A stretch of DNA of 64,000 nt from Proteromonas lacertae (Eukaryota; Sar; Bigyra; Opalinata; Proteromonadidae): NCBI GenBank assembly GCA_002245135.1, contig NGBS01001169.1:1-64000 (forward strand). Direction: 5' to 3'. The position numbers were made by a program, and so were the translations under genes. Position 1 is the stretch's first letter. Every line of letters starts with the position of its first letter. Below the pieces are notes generated by a model. That model was not told where the DNA came from. It ran no database searches and saw only the letters and a list, made by a program, of their open reading frames with translations. Positions 11,783-23,027 of the stretch are shown here, one piece after another.

Positions 11783-14252
11783 ATGAATAGACATTTGAAA
11801 GAGTGGAAATGCGCATATTGTAAATCGTTCAACAATGGATCGAATAAATACTGTACAAAATGTAATTTGTATGATAAAAACCAAATCTATCATTATCAAT
11901 TAAGTCATTGTGATCCATTATACATAAAATACATCAGACAATTTTTAGATATACGTCCCTCAATTTGGGCTGATATTATAAGTTACATTGAACCTAATGG
12001 TTCAGAGAATCTAAATGTTGGCTTACTTTACGGGTATATTTATAAATTATTATATTATGTTAAATATTTAAATGAATATTATTATTATTCTTTAGAAAAA
12101 AAGAATTTTTCACAGATAACTTCGATAGAGTAGAAGAAGAAAACGAATATCATTCATCATTCTATAAAGAGCCTTATCACTATAAAATAGGAGATTATGT
12201 TAGATTTAAAGATAAAAAAGGTCATCTGGTAGGAAAGATACTGTCGTTTTACAGTTCAGGTGGTAAGTATTATATGAATGTGTCAAAGTATTGAAATAAT
12301 GTTTTTACAGTATAATTTAGGTTGTTAAGAAGGAAAGACCTTCCAGTTTTACCACCTCATCGAATTAGATGTGATAGTCGTTGGTGCAGATGGATTGATG
12401 TAAATGAAATTGATAATTATGAGTTAATTATACCTGAGCCAAAGCTTCAGATCAAAATATCTGTATATATTCTATTATTCATTTTCATTAGACTAATGTA
12501 GTGGTGAGCAAATGTAGAGTATTACCATACAACAAATACCTTGAGACATTGTTAGTTCAAACAACTTATGAAGATGTTATTAAGTTGTATTATACAAGAT
12601 GTCAAGTATTTATGATGTTTTCTTTTAATAATATTTATAGTTTTATACTCCAACAGAAACTTTGAACACTTTACATGGTTTAGCTATGGAATCCTCAAAT
12701 TATAATTATTTTCCTCATAGAGCTTCAAGAGTAGGTCCAAGATTTCAAGCATTTGTTACAGCATTTGATCCATCAGTGAAATTAAATAAAGATGAAGTAA
12801 AACGTATAATTTCTTTTTTTTAATATTTACTATAACTATAGAAATGGAATTAGTTTATGAACCAAAAGATGATTTAGATCAAGATAAAGTCGCTAAATAT
12901 ATAGCAGATTGCCTTAGCAAAGATGTAAGTGAAGATATTGCTTATAATATCTTATTTTCACATGGTTATAATTTTGAAAAGTCACAAGCTTTTGTTGATG
13001 ATTTGCCAGAGAAATATTCACCAGAGTTTTATGAAACAATTGTTCATAAGGAGTTATTAGATAAACCGTATATATATATATATATTATATAATAACCAAT
13101 AATTAGAGTTGTATTTTCTGAAGAAGAATATTTAAGAACTGTTACAAAGAGAAAATGTAGAAGTTATGATCAATTGACAACTCAATGGGGTAAATCCATA
13201 TTACATGATTTCAGAAGAAACAGAACAAAAAGACAAAAGAGAAATGATATAGTGAGACAGATATTGGAGAATGAGATATATGAAAAAGAAGAAGAAGCAG
13301 AAGAGGAGGAGGAAGAAGGAGATAATAATGATGATGTTGTAGAAGAAGAAGAAATTGATCATGAATGTGAAATATGTCATTGTCCAGGAAATTTAATTAA
13401 ATGTAGTGGTAATTGTGAGAAATATTTCCACAAGGATTGTTTAGGAGATGATACAATAGATAATACTTCAACATGGTATTGTGATAAATGTAAATCATTG
13501 TTTAATCCCCATGACAATAGCAATATTGAATTAGCAATAAAACTAATGAATTCAACAGGAGATTGTCCAGTAAGTAGTTGTGATCAATCACGAAAATCAA
13601 GAAAAGGAATATCTTGGCATATTTCTCAATCTCATAGTATTGAAAATACTGTATTGACTAATATATTTCAGTTGGCATGTAATTTGAATATGGTTGTTGA
13701 TATTAGTTCTAATTCAATTTGTTCAAATATATTAGAAGATTTGACTTGTCCAGTATTTGTATGTAAGAATAAGTTTAATCGTTTGTTGGCTCTTAGATGG
13801 CATTGTATGGCTATTCATCACATTAAATTCCAAGATGGTATTTATTTTATATAAATATAATAATTTTGTTATTTTGAATAGAAGAAGATGTAAGAAGAGA
13901 AAATATTAAAATAGAAATGAATGATGAATTTACAAGTGAAAGAATAAGTGATGTTAAAAATGAGAAAGATGATAGTACTACAGCAGAAGATATAGAAAAC
14001 AACAAAAATAATGAATTAATTAAATCAGTAAAAGAGAATTCTCAACAACAAGTTAAAATATCATCTTCATCCCCTGCCAATTCAATTGAATCAATTGAAA
14101 AAGACAGTAGTGAGAAGAAAAACGAAGAAATTGTCAAATTATCTGGAAAATCATTTATATGTCCAATTATATCATGTTATATACAATTCTCTAGTCTAAA
14201 AGATTGTGAAGACCACATTCTAAACAGTCACTATTTGGTAGTGAATAATTAA
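11783..14252 (+). CDS. RanBP2-zinc finger / BAH / ELM2 / PHD / C2H2 chromatin protein
   Basis: Multi-exon gene, start at MNRHLKEWKCAYCKSF. Domains in order: RanBP2-type zinc finger (WKCAYC...YCTKC), a BAH-like region (IGDYVRFKDKKGHLVGKILS ... RRKDLPVLPPHR ... YELIIPEPKL), an ELM2-like segment (RASRVGPRFQAFVTAF), a region with SEEEYLRTV, an acidic run, a PHD finger (CEICHCPGN..KCSGNCEKYFHKDCL...WYCDKC) and several C2H2-like fingers (CPVSSC..H....H, CPVFVC..H....H, and a last one at CPIISC). Introns seen include GTATAATTTC...TATAG before MELVYEPK and GTATATATAT...TTAG after LLDKP. At the junction near 12260-12320 the frame matches but a TAA stays in-frame, so that splice site is unresolved. BAH-ELM2 occurs in MTA/RERE-type co-repressors; a nuclear histone reader or co-repressor is inferred. 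Confidence 0.75.
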
Positions 14253-14413
14253 GAAAATTTTCATTACTTGCTTATTGTATACTCTATTATAAGTATTGAT
14301 TATTTCATATTGATTTGTTTATGAGGTGTTATCGATGTAATAATAACATAAATATAGTATAAATTATAAATTCCTAAATTTATATTTGCCCTGTTAGTAA
14401 CGATTGGTTTATA

Positions 14414-15715
14414 TTATTCGTTCCATTCTCTTTCTGATTTTCTATTCTCTTTTTCTTTCTCTTTCTGTTCCTTTTTCTTCTTAATTTCTTCATCATGAGC
14501 TTCATCTAACGTCTTACCAATATATCTATTCAAAATAACTAAACATATCAATTCAATAAACACATAAATCACTAAACTTCTAAATCCCCATCCAGGTCCA
14601 ATATATTTATTCAAATATCCAATAACTATTTGGTATAACGAATTAATAATAGATTGTAAGAATATAATAAAGCAAGAATTGATTGGTGCTTTTTCTTTCC
14701 ATATTTTCACTCCAACTGACATTAAAACAGGCCAATTCAATCCTATTGGCAATCCAACAAACAACAATATGTAAATTCCATTTCTACCAACAATAAATGA
14801 AGATATCATTATAACAATCACACTAATAGCAACTATATACAAAGATCTAATATATCCTATTTTTTCAACAAAATATCCCAAGAATAATCTACCAAAAGTG
14901 AAAGTAACATAATAAGCAGAAGCAAACCAAGCTCCTTCCTTTGTTACATCCATTCCAAATACATCATGGAAATATAAACCACTCCAATTGACTATTCCTA
15001 ATTCATATATTTCCATTAATCCAAATATAAAGCCAACATACCATACCATCGGATCTTTTATTGATGTTTTTAATGACATAACAGATTCACTATTCTCTAC
15101 TTCAGTAATTTCAAAGCTAGAAAATGAAGCAAAACCAAATAAGAGTAAAACTAAAAAGAGTAAAAAGTAATAAACACTTCTATAGGATTCATTCATATAG
15201 TTTTTCATCCCACCTACTATAAATGGTCCAACAATCGCACCAAAGCCAAAAAAGAATTGCATGACGGTATATTTGATTGAAGTGTCTGTAGTAAATATAG
15301 CTGAATCAAGAGAATGAATAGATATATCAATCATCCCAAAACCCATCCAGATTGTGAATAACGCTGGGAATAGATAATAATAGGATGGAGCTAATATAGT
15401 TGCATAAAAACCTAGAATAATTATAAAAAATGCTATTTGAAAAGACTTCTTGATGCCTGTGAAAGGCATTATTAGTGTACCTATTACACTAGCCACACTA
15501 TATCCATACAATGCTGTTCCAACTAAGTACCCTTGCGTATCATCATCTAAATTCAAGTCTAGCTTAATTAGAGGAAATACTACTGATTTTGCATTTTCAC
15601 ACATTCCATATATCGTCATGGTGACATAGCTGAATATAACATAATACCAAATAATATCCAGGTGAAATTTTTTGGCTATATCGTCAAGCATTTTTAAAAT
15701 GAAATAAAGAAACAC
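14414..15715 (-). CDS. Major facilitator superfamily transporter (copy 1)
   Basis: Intronless, up to 433 residues, with about 12 hydrophobic helices typical of MFS permeases. The second Met (at 15691, MLDDIAKKF) may be the real start, because its paralogue has a short cytosolic N-terminus. Shared signatures with the neighbour: CENAKSVVFP, YGYSVASVIG, FGRLFLGYFVEKIGYIRSLY, VGRNGIYILL, NWPVLMSVGVK. The C-terminus is charged and Lys/Glu-rich. Eight-helix-side residues do not point to a known substrate; sugar or nucleoside permease-like MFS families are possible. It lies about 90 bp downstream of a same-strand paralogue, so the pair arose by tandem duplication. Confidence 0.85.
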   Translation of the reverse strand: MFLYFILKMLDDIAKKFHLDIIWYYVIFSYVTMTIYGMCENAKSVVFPLIKLDLNLDDDTQGYLVGTALYGYSVASVIGTLIMPFTGIKKSFQIAFFIIILGFYATILAPSYYYLFPALFTIWMGFGMIDISIHSLDSAIFTTDTSIKYTVMQFFFGFGAIVGPFIVGGMKNYMNESYRSVYYFLLFLVLLLFGFASFSSFEITEVENSESVMSLKTSIKDPMVWYVGFIFGLMEIYELGIVNWSGLYFHDVFGMDVTKEGAWFASAYYVTFTFGRLFLGYFVEKIGYIRSLYIVAISVIVIMISSFIVGRNGIYILLFVGLPIGLNWPVLMSVGVKIWKEKAPINSCFIIFLQSIINSLYQIVIGYLNKYIGPGWGFRSLVIYVFIELICLVILNRYIGKTLDEAHDEEIKKKKEQKEKEKENRKSEREWNE

Positions 15716-15802
15716 AAATTTTTAAAACGAATAAATTATCAATACAAAAGTAAGTAATATTATTTCTAATTAGTTTATTTCAATAATACTATAAGATTAA
15801 AT

Positions 15803-17089
15803 TTATACAGTCTCGTTTGAAATGAGTGATTTATTTTGTTCATCAATTATTTTCTGTTTTTCTGCTTTTTCCTCTTCTCTCTCTTTGTCCTCTTTTTCTT
15901 TAGCTTCATTCAACTGTTTTCCAATCCAGCAGTATAAGATAAACAACAAAAATAATGTAATTACAACATATACAACCAAACTCCTATATCCCCATGCATT
16001 TCCAATCTTATCATTAATTATTCCAGTAACATACTGGAAAATAGCATTTAAAGTAGATCCAATTCCAATAATTATACATGTTTTCAGTGAAGCTTCATTT
16101 CCCCACACTTTTACACCAACAGACATTGCAACAGGCCAATTCAAAGCAATAGGAGCTCCAGACAACATTAATATATACAATCCATTTCTACCTACAATAA
16201 AGCCAGTAATCATTATAATAATAACTAAAATTGCATTGACAATAAGTGTATTTAAATATCCTACTCTTTCTATAAAGTAACCCATTGTTAATCTTGATAT
16301 AGTAAAAGTGAGATAAAATAATGAAGCAAATTTTGCACCTTCTACTTCTACACTCATTCCATAGACATCTTGGAAATATAAACCAGCCCAATCACAAGTT
16401 CCCAACTCTGTTATTTCATTCATTCCAACGATTAATCCAATAAACCAAACTAATGGATCTTTTAATGCATGTAAAACATTCATTTCTGATTCACTCTCTT
16501 GTACTTCCTGGATATTGAAATTAGAGAAAGAAACAAGACCAAAGAGGATGAGAGCTGGGAATAATAAGAAATAATAAACACTTCTGTAACTTTCATCCAT
16601 TAGTTTTATCATTAAAGTAGCAATATACGGTGATATAATACTTCCTAAACCATAGAAGAAATGCATAACAGAGTATTTAATTGCACTATTCTTGGTGAAT
16701 ATTGCAGCAGCCATAGAATTGGTTGAAACTTCAAACATGCCAAATGCCATCCAAACACAGAAAAGAGTAAAATAAAGATAGTAATATTGTCTAGTTAGTA
16801 TAGTTCCATAAAATCCAACAAAAGATGATATAATACCAAGTTGTAAACTCCTTTTTATACCAATTAATGGAATAAAAAATAGAGGGCCAATACAACAAGT
16901 CACAGTGTATCCATATCCAGAAATTGCAATGATAGAACCTAATACTTCGTTAGAAATGTCCAAACTTTCTCTAATTTTGGGAAATACAACTGCTTTGACA
17001 TTTTCTGACATACCAAACAAAGTCATAATGCCATAAATCAGGGCAATATGATAGTAAGAACTGTGTTGATATTCTTCTTTCTGTTCCAT
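15803..17089 (-). CDS. Major facilitator superfamily transporter (copy 2)
   Basis: Intronless, 428 residues, about 12 membrane helices, collinear with copy 1 through its whole length. Roughly four of ten residues look identical by eye. Conserved landmarks: MSENVKAVVFP, GYGYTVTCCIG, ISRLTMGYFIERVGYLNTL, FIVGRNGLYIL, NWPVAMSVGVK, AWGYRSLVVY. It ends with a charged tail (LNEAKEKEDKEREEE). The start at MEQKEEYQ is the only reasonable Met before helix 1. An AAGCTTGATT element lies about 25-35 nt upstream. Substrate not assignable; two diverged copies suggest related but distinct substrates or life-stage use. Confidence 0.85.
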   Translation of the reverse strand: MEQKEEYQHSSYYHIALIYGIMTLFGMSENVKAVVFPKIRESLDISNEVLGSIIAISGYGYTVTCCIGPLFFIPLIGIKRSLQLGIISSFVGFYGTILTRQYYYLYFTLFCVWMAFGMFEVSTNSMAAAIFTKNSAIKYSVMHFFYGLGSIISPYIATLMIKLMDESYRSVYYFLLFPALILFGLVSFSNFNIQEVQESESEMNVLHALKDPLVWFIGLIVGMNEITELGTCDWAGLYFQDVYGMSVEVEGAKFASLFYLTFTISRLTMGYFIERVGYLNTLIVNAILVIIIMITGFIVGRNGLYILMLSGAPIALNWPVAMSVGVKVWGNEASLKTCIIIGIGSTLNAIFQYVTGIINDKIGNAWGYRSLVVYVVITLFLLFILYCWIGKQLNEAKEKEDKEREEEKAEKQKIIDEQNKSLISNETV

Positions 17090-17112
17090 CTTAATTCTCT
17101 AAAACACAAACG

Positions 17113-17124
17113 AAAAGCTTGATT
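17113..17124 (-). promoter_or_regulatory. ATCAAGCTTTT element upstream of MFS copy 2
   Basis: Read on the minus strand this is AATCAAGCTTTT, about 25-35 nt upstream of the start at 17089. It matches the TCAAGC(T/C)T core found before other genes here. Confidence 0.4.
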
Positions 17125-17213
17125 ATGTTTGATCTTTATTTAACAACACAACAAACAATACAATATAATAATTAAAATGAGAAAAAGATTTAAAAGATAA
17201 AAGTACTATTCAA

Positions 17214-18749
17214 TTATTTAGTTGATAAAGGTGGTAATTTGGATATTCTTGATCCACCTTTCGTAGACGATGGAGTAGGAAGTACAGAAAGTCTTGACCT
17301 TGGACCAGATGTAGTAGACACTCTCAACTTCGAATCCTTACCTCCCATAAAGGATGGAGGTAATAGAGATTCTCTTTTCAAGTTGTTCAAGATCTTCTTT
17401 CTCTTCTTGAGGCGGTGGTGCAGTTTGTGGCTTTACAACACTTTCTCTTTTCTTATAAATAGGTAATAATCTATCAAATAGATCAGATAATTCATCTCTT
17501 GTTGGTGCAAAATGATAAAAAGGACGAAGAGGTTTCTTTAAATTCTTATCGAATTTTACATTCATTTTCCATTTCTAAATAATAATAATAATAATAATAT
17601 ACATTTCTTTCATTTTTAAATGTTTTCAACTGTTTTCTATAATCCTTTAATCTTGTCATAAACAATGCAGCTAATTCCTTTTCAACTACATCTCGAGGTA
17701 TGATTGTTATTCTTTTAGGCTTCTTCTGCGTTGGATCTAATAATTGTCTTTGTGAATATTTCAATTTATTTTGTAATATAATATTGTGTTTAGCTTTCTC
17801 TCTCAAATCATCTAAATAATAATTTAATTCAATTTGGTTGAATAAAGTATATATATAATCATTTTGAACTTTTCTCATTACATATATATTTCTAATCCAA
17901 TTCTGTAAACGATGAACTCGGATTAAATATCTTTTCACAACACTTCTTAAATCAATTATTGAAAATAAAGATGATAAAAATGTGTTTATTGTATTAGCAG
18001 CTCTAATCTTAGCCATTAATCGAACTCTAAAGATCTTATTCATTACAAATTTCCTAATTACTCTATAAGCTCTTCTTTTTCTAAACATTCGATAATATAT
18101 CAATATTCTTAAACAGGGGTATAAATAATGCCAATAAATTGTTAATACAGGCTTGTAATCCTCAAACTCTTTCTTAATATACATCGATCTACTGGTTAAT
18201 GCGATTACTGTAAACCATAAACTAGCTCTTCTTCTAACTTGGAATTTATTCACTATCTTTTGTCTTCTAAATACTACTCTTGATTCTGTTGTACTTGATA
18301 ATATATGATTTCTTCTTTCCTCTTCCGCTTTTCTTTTCTTTTCTTGTGCTGTTTTTATTCTTTCAGCTGTTAATTTTTTGTTCCTTTTCTCTTTGTTGTT
18401 GTAATAATTCACAGAAGAGTGGTGTTAACATTATATTACGTATTACACGATCTTGAGGATTCTTTGCTTTTTGGTATGTTGGATTTTCTCGTTGTTCGTC
18501 TATCTTTTGCTCTAGATTTTCTCTTAATTCATCTAATGATTTTTGGCGATATTTTTGGAATTTTGTGGTTTGTAGTTCTACTAATGTTAGTCTTTGGTTG
18601 ATTGGATCTATTTTTTTCTTCTTTTTTAGAGGAGTTGTCTATTATTATCATAATTAGATAAATTTAATGAAGTATACTGTTATAGGAAGTTCAGGTTCGC
18701 TATTACTATATTCTAGCATATTATTAGAATTACAAACTCTCATCTTCAT
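17214..18749 (-). CDS. Basic Lys/Arg/Tyr-rich protein, unknown function
   Basis: Start inferred at MKMRVCNSNN (18749). Introns: GTATACTTC...AATAG near 18650, and GTATATTATT...TTTAG near 17600. The protein has a coiled-coil-like Lys/Glu/Gln region (VELQTTKFQKYRQKSLDE...QEKKRKAEEERRN), then a long basic and aromatic segment (YRMFRKRRAYRVIRKF, RVHRLQNWIRNIYVMRK) and a C-terminus with RPFYHFAP and Ser/Pro-rich tail. Two single-base displacements occur, at a run of six A (18374-18379) and a run of four A (17375-17378, both read on the minus strand); removing one A in each gives one continuous protein. The Arg-rich helices resemble IQ-type calmodulin-binding segments only loosely. I do not recognise the family. 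Confidence 0.65.
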
Positions 18750-18781
18750 TGTATATTCTTCATACTACATATACATTAAAA

Positions 18782-19162
18782 TTAATAACATACATCTTTA
18801 TTGACTCGCTGTGATATAGGACTTAGAGCTTTGTGACGAGCAATAATATTGAGAGAAGGCATAATTCTTAAATCGCTTTCACTCAGGCAATGTGAAGTGT
18901 CATTGAGAGAACGTTGCTCTCCATTATCATAACCTTCGATAGAATCTTCAGGAAACTCCTGAATTCTGTATATATTAGAGTTTTTATAAAATGTCGTTTT
19001 TTTGACCGTTACAAAATATTTGATGAAGAGAATGTAGATAGATCCATTAATGGATAATACAATTTCTATTTTAATGTGTAGAAAATAAGCATATGTGAAT
19101 AAAATATATTCTAAAACAAATGTGAAATTATTAAATAGAAGAATAATTATTCTTGTTTGCAT
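18782..19162 (-). CDS. Small putative membrane protein, unknown
   Basis: Open frame of 126 residues starting MQTRIIILLFNNF. It overlaps the last 16 bases of the dolichyl-diphosphatase gene and stops 33 bp before the next same-strand gene. Two hydrophobic stretches (FVLEYILFTYAYFLHI and IVLSINGSIYILFIKYF) precede a polar C-terminal half (SIEGYDNGEQRSL, LSPISQRVNKD). No family recognised. The length and mixed composition favour a real gene, but the overlap and lack of homology leave it uncertain. Confidence 0.35.
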   Translation of the reverse strand: MQTRIIILLFNNFTFVLEYILFTYAYFLHIKIEIVLSINGSIYILFIKYFVTVKKTTFYKNSNIYRIQEFPEDSIEGYDNGEQRSLNDTSHCLSESDLRIMPSLNIIARHKALSPISQRVNKDVCY

Positions 19163-19916
19163 TTATTAGCATTATCATACTCAAATTTAAGTCTATTAGG
19201 TATATGAGTGTAATTCTATGATTAAGTAATCAATGATAAAAATATACTTTGAAATATAACCAATTAAATGGCCACTTATTCACAATAACATCATAATAAT
19301 GAACAAAATACTATTCATTAATAATATACAATAGAAATACATGAAAAGTAAAATAATACCAAATCAAACCATAAATAAAACCAAATGTATATCCACATAC
19401 AACTTGAAATACAGTATGTTGACCTAAGTAATATCTTGAAAATGCAACAATAAATGACCAGACTATTAATACTGCAACACAAAATAAATTTGAGATGTAA
19501 TAATCAAACTTGAATTTGTTTAAAAACAACAATCCATTATAACATGCAAAAAATGCTATGAACTGAGAATGATCACTTGGAAAACCATTACCAGGTGTGT
19601 ATGATGCTAATATAAATAACGTACAAATGAAATACTATCTGGACGAGGTTGATTAACAAACAAACTGATTAATAAATTCAAGCCAACACAAGTTAACTAA
19701 ATTTGATTAATGTTATTAACATACTTGTCCAATACAAGTGACAACTGTTTGAATATCTCTATTTAAACCAATCAAAGTTGCATACATCACCATTATGTAA
19801 CTAAATTTAAATAAATGATTGAATAAATACACTGGTGACAATGTAAACAGTGCTAATATCCATGATATAACATTATGTTCCTCATGTTCTACGTAGGTCA
19901 AGTAAAAAGGCTTCAT
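19147..19916 (-). CDS. Dolichyl-diphosphatase-like PAP2 phosphatase
   Basis: Predicted to hydrolyse dolichyl diphosphate to the monophosphate at the ER lumen, recycling the N-glycosylation carrier. Start MKPFYLTYVEHEEHN matches the DOLPP1-type opening (LTHVEY). PAP2 motifs: NQPRPD (motif 1 area), GFPSDHSQF (motif 2, PSxH), SRYYLGQHTVFQV (motif 3, SRxYLGxH). The C-terminus HIPNRLKFEYD also matches the family ending. Introns by eye: after CIGQ (GTATGTTAAT...TTTAG), after RPD (GTATTTCATT...ATTAG), after FTFH (GTATTTCTATT...AATAG) and after WLYFK (GTATATTTTT...CATAG). About 230 residues, normal family length. Divergent from the gene at 19988 with only 71 bp between starts. Confidence 0.85.
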
Positions 19917-19987
19917 TTAAAAATCAAAAAATAAATATATCCGTTTCTTTTTCAGTTTTTAAATCTAGTTTTTGAAAATCTAACACA

Positions 19988-22206
19988 ATGACAAGTGAAC
20001 AATTCGCTATAAAAACACAGAAGCTATTTAATAGGAAAAGACCACTTAGTGGATGTATTTCTACACTCAAAAGGTATAGAATTATCAAATTCTATTTTAG
20101 AACACAACCACCATCTTTATTTCAATCATTTAATAAATCACTATCATCTCCAGCTACAATGGTACATTCTATGAATATACTTGTAAATAGATCAAAACAA
20201 AAGGAGGAGAGACATTCACTCCTAATGTTAGAGAATTAGCACTAGAACTACCAACAAAGCATGTAATAAGACAAAGTTGTACAAACTCTATTGGAGGAAT
20301 TAACACTAAAAATCCTGAATCAGCTCCAAGGCTATTTTCAGTAAAACCAACAGCATTAGCATTTGGAATAATACGATTAGGATGTACTTATCGTTATACA
20401 TTCACAATACAGAACATAGGATATGAATCAGGAAGATATCGAATAAATCCTCCCAACAATCCATGTATATGGTGTATAACAAGAGGTAATAGAGTAGCTC
20501 CAGGGATGATTCATACATTAGAACTCGAATTCTTAGCTGTACAAGAGGGTGATATAAATGAAACAATTCAAATATATACAGAATGTGAAATTTATAATAT
20601 TCCAATTACAGCATTAGTATTAAACGCTACAGAATATGAAAAGTATTTAAACCAAAGGCGAAGGCACAATCGACCATTATATCCTGAAAATGTGAAGTTA
20701 TTTAGTGCAATTCCAACTAGTTCAAGACCAGATATAACAAACACTGAAATAAAGGAAATTCAAGATGGTGTGGATGAGTTTCACATTCCTATGGATACTA
20801 TAGATAATCCTGATATAGATGAAGAAGAAAGAGAAGATATAATGAATATGCCATCATTACCACATATGTATTGGGATAGAAATGAACAGAAAATGGTGAA
20901 ATTACCTTATCAATTTAGTACATACGTATATTTATTATTATTATTATTATATATAGACAAATGATGAATTAGAATTAGCTCAAATTCAACAACAATTTGC
21001 ATTACTTGAAATTGATAAATTACAAAAGGATTATCGTAGTGTTCCACCAAGTGGTATACTATTATATAAAAAGTTATGGACTGATCAATATGATGAGAAT
21101 AAAAGTTCAATATTTCATCCATATAATAATAATAATAATACAAATTTAGACGAAACACTTTATACAACCAATACAAAAAGAATACAACTTCGTCTTCATC
21201 AATTGTATTGAACAATAATAATACAGAATCACAATCAAAATTAATACCAACACAACCAATTCAACTACCAATCAATGCTACTACTACAACAGCTACGTCA
21301 TCAGCAAGATCAGAATCATTTGTTAATAATGAACCACTTATTCCTCAACCAATGAAATTCCCTGAAAATGAGATATTAATGAGAAAAAGGAAAGAATATA
21401 ATCCAAGTCCATTATCAACATCTAATGTAATATATAGTGAAAACCACAATAAAGAGAATCAACAAGAGAATAGTAATAAAGAAATAGAAAAAGTAAATGA
21501 GAATAAATCTAGAAATACCGTTAGTAGAAGATCATCTTCATCATCTTCTAAGAGAAGTTCAATTAAATCATTAAAAATAGCATCAGAAACATTAAAACCA
21601 CCTCCATTACAATTACATACAACTTCATCTGAACCAATAATGGTTAGATACAATAGTTATAATAATAAAGCTGCACCATCTCCTTCACCTATCATGTTTA
21701 ACCATAAATCTATCAATAATAATGACAATAATCCAGTTATTGATTTACCTCCTAGTAATTATGTTGATAGAGAAGATAGAAGAAGAAATAGTATTAAACA
21801 GAATCAACAATTATCCAATCAATATAATTCATTCCATTCTTCACAAGATGCTGTGAAAGTTGAAGATGTTGATGATTTGTTGGTAGTTGATGAAGAGATT
21901 AAATTGAGTAATAACAAAGAAGAAGAAGAAGAAATACAACCAAATGAACAACAACAGCAACAGTTACCTCCTTTAGCACCAACAGTACAATATCCTCATC
22001 TTGATTCATTCGTATCTGACTCTGTGCAAGAATGGAGTCAAGAATTAGAGCATTTAACACCAAGAGAGATTGAAATTAAGAATTGTGCTCCAGTTATTGG
22101 AAAAGAAGATGAGAGTATATTTATATTAGTTTTATTTGTCATAGATATTTTGATAGAAACTGATGAGAAGATTTTACAGCGAATGCTTAAGTTATTAGAT
22201 AAATAG
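19988..22206 (+). CDS. MSP/ASH-domain protein, likely cilium-associated
   Basis: Exons join across GTATAGAATT...TTTAG (after TLKR), GTACATTC...AATAG (after PATM), GTATATTTATT...TATAG (after QFSTY) and GTATATTTAT...CATAG near the end. An immunoglobulin-like MSP/ASH domain spans VKPTALAFGIIRLGCTYRY to IYNIPITALVLNA. Its pattern (xLxFGxIxxGxTYxYTFxIxNIG) is that of axonemal and centrosomal proteins such as SPAG17 or HYDIN. After it come NQRRRHNRPLYP, DEEEREDIMNMPSLP and a long Asn/Ser/Gln low-complexity region with SSSSSKRSS. One A is missing in the run of five at 21174-21178 to join the last two parts (KNTTSSSS). Exact orthology not certain; cilium role inferred from the domain. Confidence 0.65.
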
Positions 22207-22454
22207 ACGTTATTTTATTTATAAATTAATAGTTTGTCACTTTTTCAAGATTATTAATATATTTATTCATTTTTTCTTCAATTGTTGATATTGTGTAGCT
22301 GTTACCTCATATATTATGATAAGCAACTTTTAACCATTTCACAGTACGATGGTTAGATAATCACATGTGTAACTGATTTCTAACGAATAGTTTTTAATCA
22401 TACTTAATCTTCTCATAGCTTGCTTATTGCGTTTTAAACAAATCATTCCTCATC

Positions 22455-22904
22455 ATGGCTACTCATTTAAACACCGAATATGCTAGTATACTATTATTAT
22501 TATAGGTGTTCTTGATCTTCAGTTCTATTCCTTCCGTCCACTTCTTGTTTTTTACTCTATTGCGTTATATATTTAATAATATAAGGATTACAATATTTTA
22601 TTCTTTATTTAAATAGATGTAACATCACCAAAAGAACCAGTTGAAGGATTAGATGATGTATACTCGTTTTATAATCGTTATTTGTATATAGGCTGCTGTT
22701 TTATCAAAAGGAGTAAGAGTGGATGTTAAAGCAAATCCTGGAGTTAGAGTTGAAGGTACAAGCAATGCACAAGTACCAAGTGCAGCATTTAAAGCAACTG
22801 AAAGTCAAGATGCTGGTATATAGAACTATTGTTATTCTGTAATAGTTGAAACATCAGGTGGTGTAAGACCAGTCAAAGGTAAAAACCATTGCAATTTATT
22901 ATAA
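22455..22904 (+). CDS. Small protein ending in a CaaX prenylation box (CNLL)
   Basis: Four exons by eye: 22455-22485, 22617-22657, 22692-22815, 22846-22904, giving 84 residues. Introns begin GTATAC, GTATAC and GTATAT and end in ATAG, and all phases agree. Start MATHLNTEYA. The middle is Val/Ala/Gly/Lys-rich (AAVLSKGVRVDVKANPGVRV), then TSGGVRPVKGKNHCNLL ends in Cys-Asn-Leu-Leu. A terminal Leu in a CaaX box normally directs geranylgeranylation, so membrane attachment is predicted. No coiled coil or G-gamma pattern is visible and I do not recognise the family. The first intron (131 nt) is long for this genome and could hide another exon. Confidence 0.6.
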
Positions 22905-23027
22905 CTCATCGAATATTATTATTTTAATTGAATGTAAGCATATTAGATTTTCATTTTTTTAATTGTCTTTTTATGGGATTATTATCATACCAAAAGAAAT
23001 AAAACATAAAATCAAAAGATGATAGTT

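Noticed and set aside
12300-12345. Alternative acceptor TTTAG near 12320 for the BAH-region intron
   Set aside because: Its phase does not fit the available GT donors; the other acceptor fits the phase but leaves an in-frame TAA, so neither was adopted.
15822-16280. Plus-strand open frame of 152 residues
   Set aside because: Antisense to the MFS transporter; no domain, and the minus-strand protein is clearly conserved with its paralogue.
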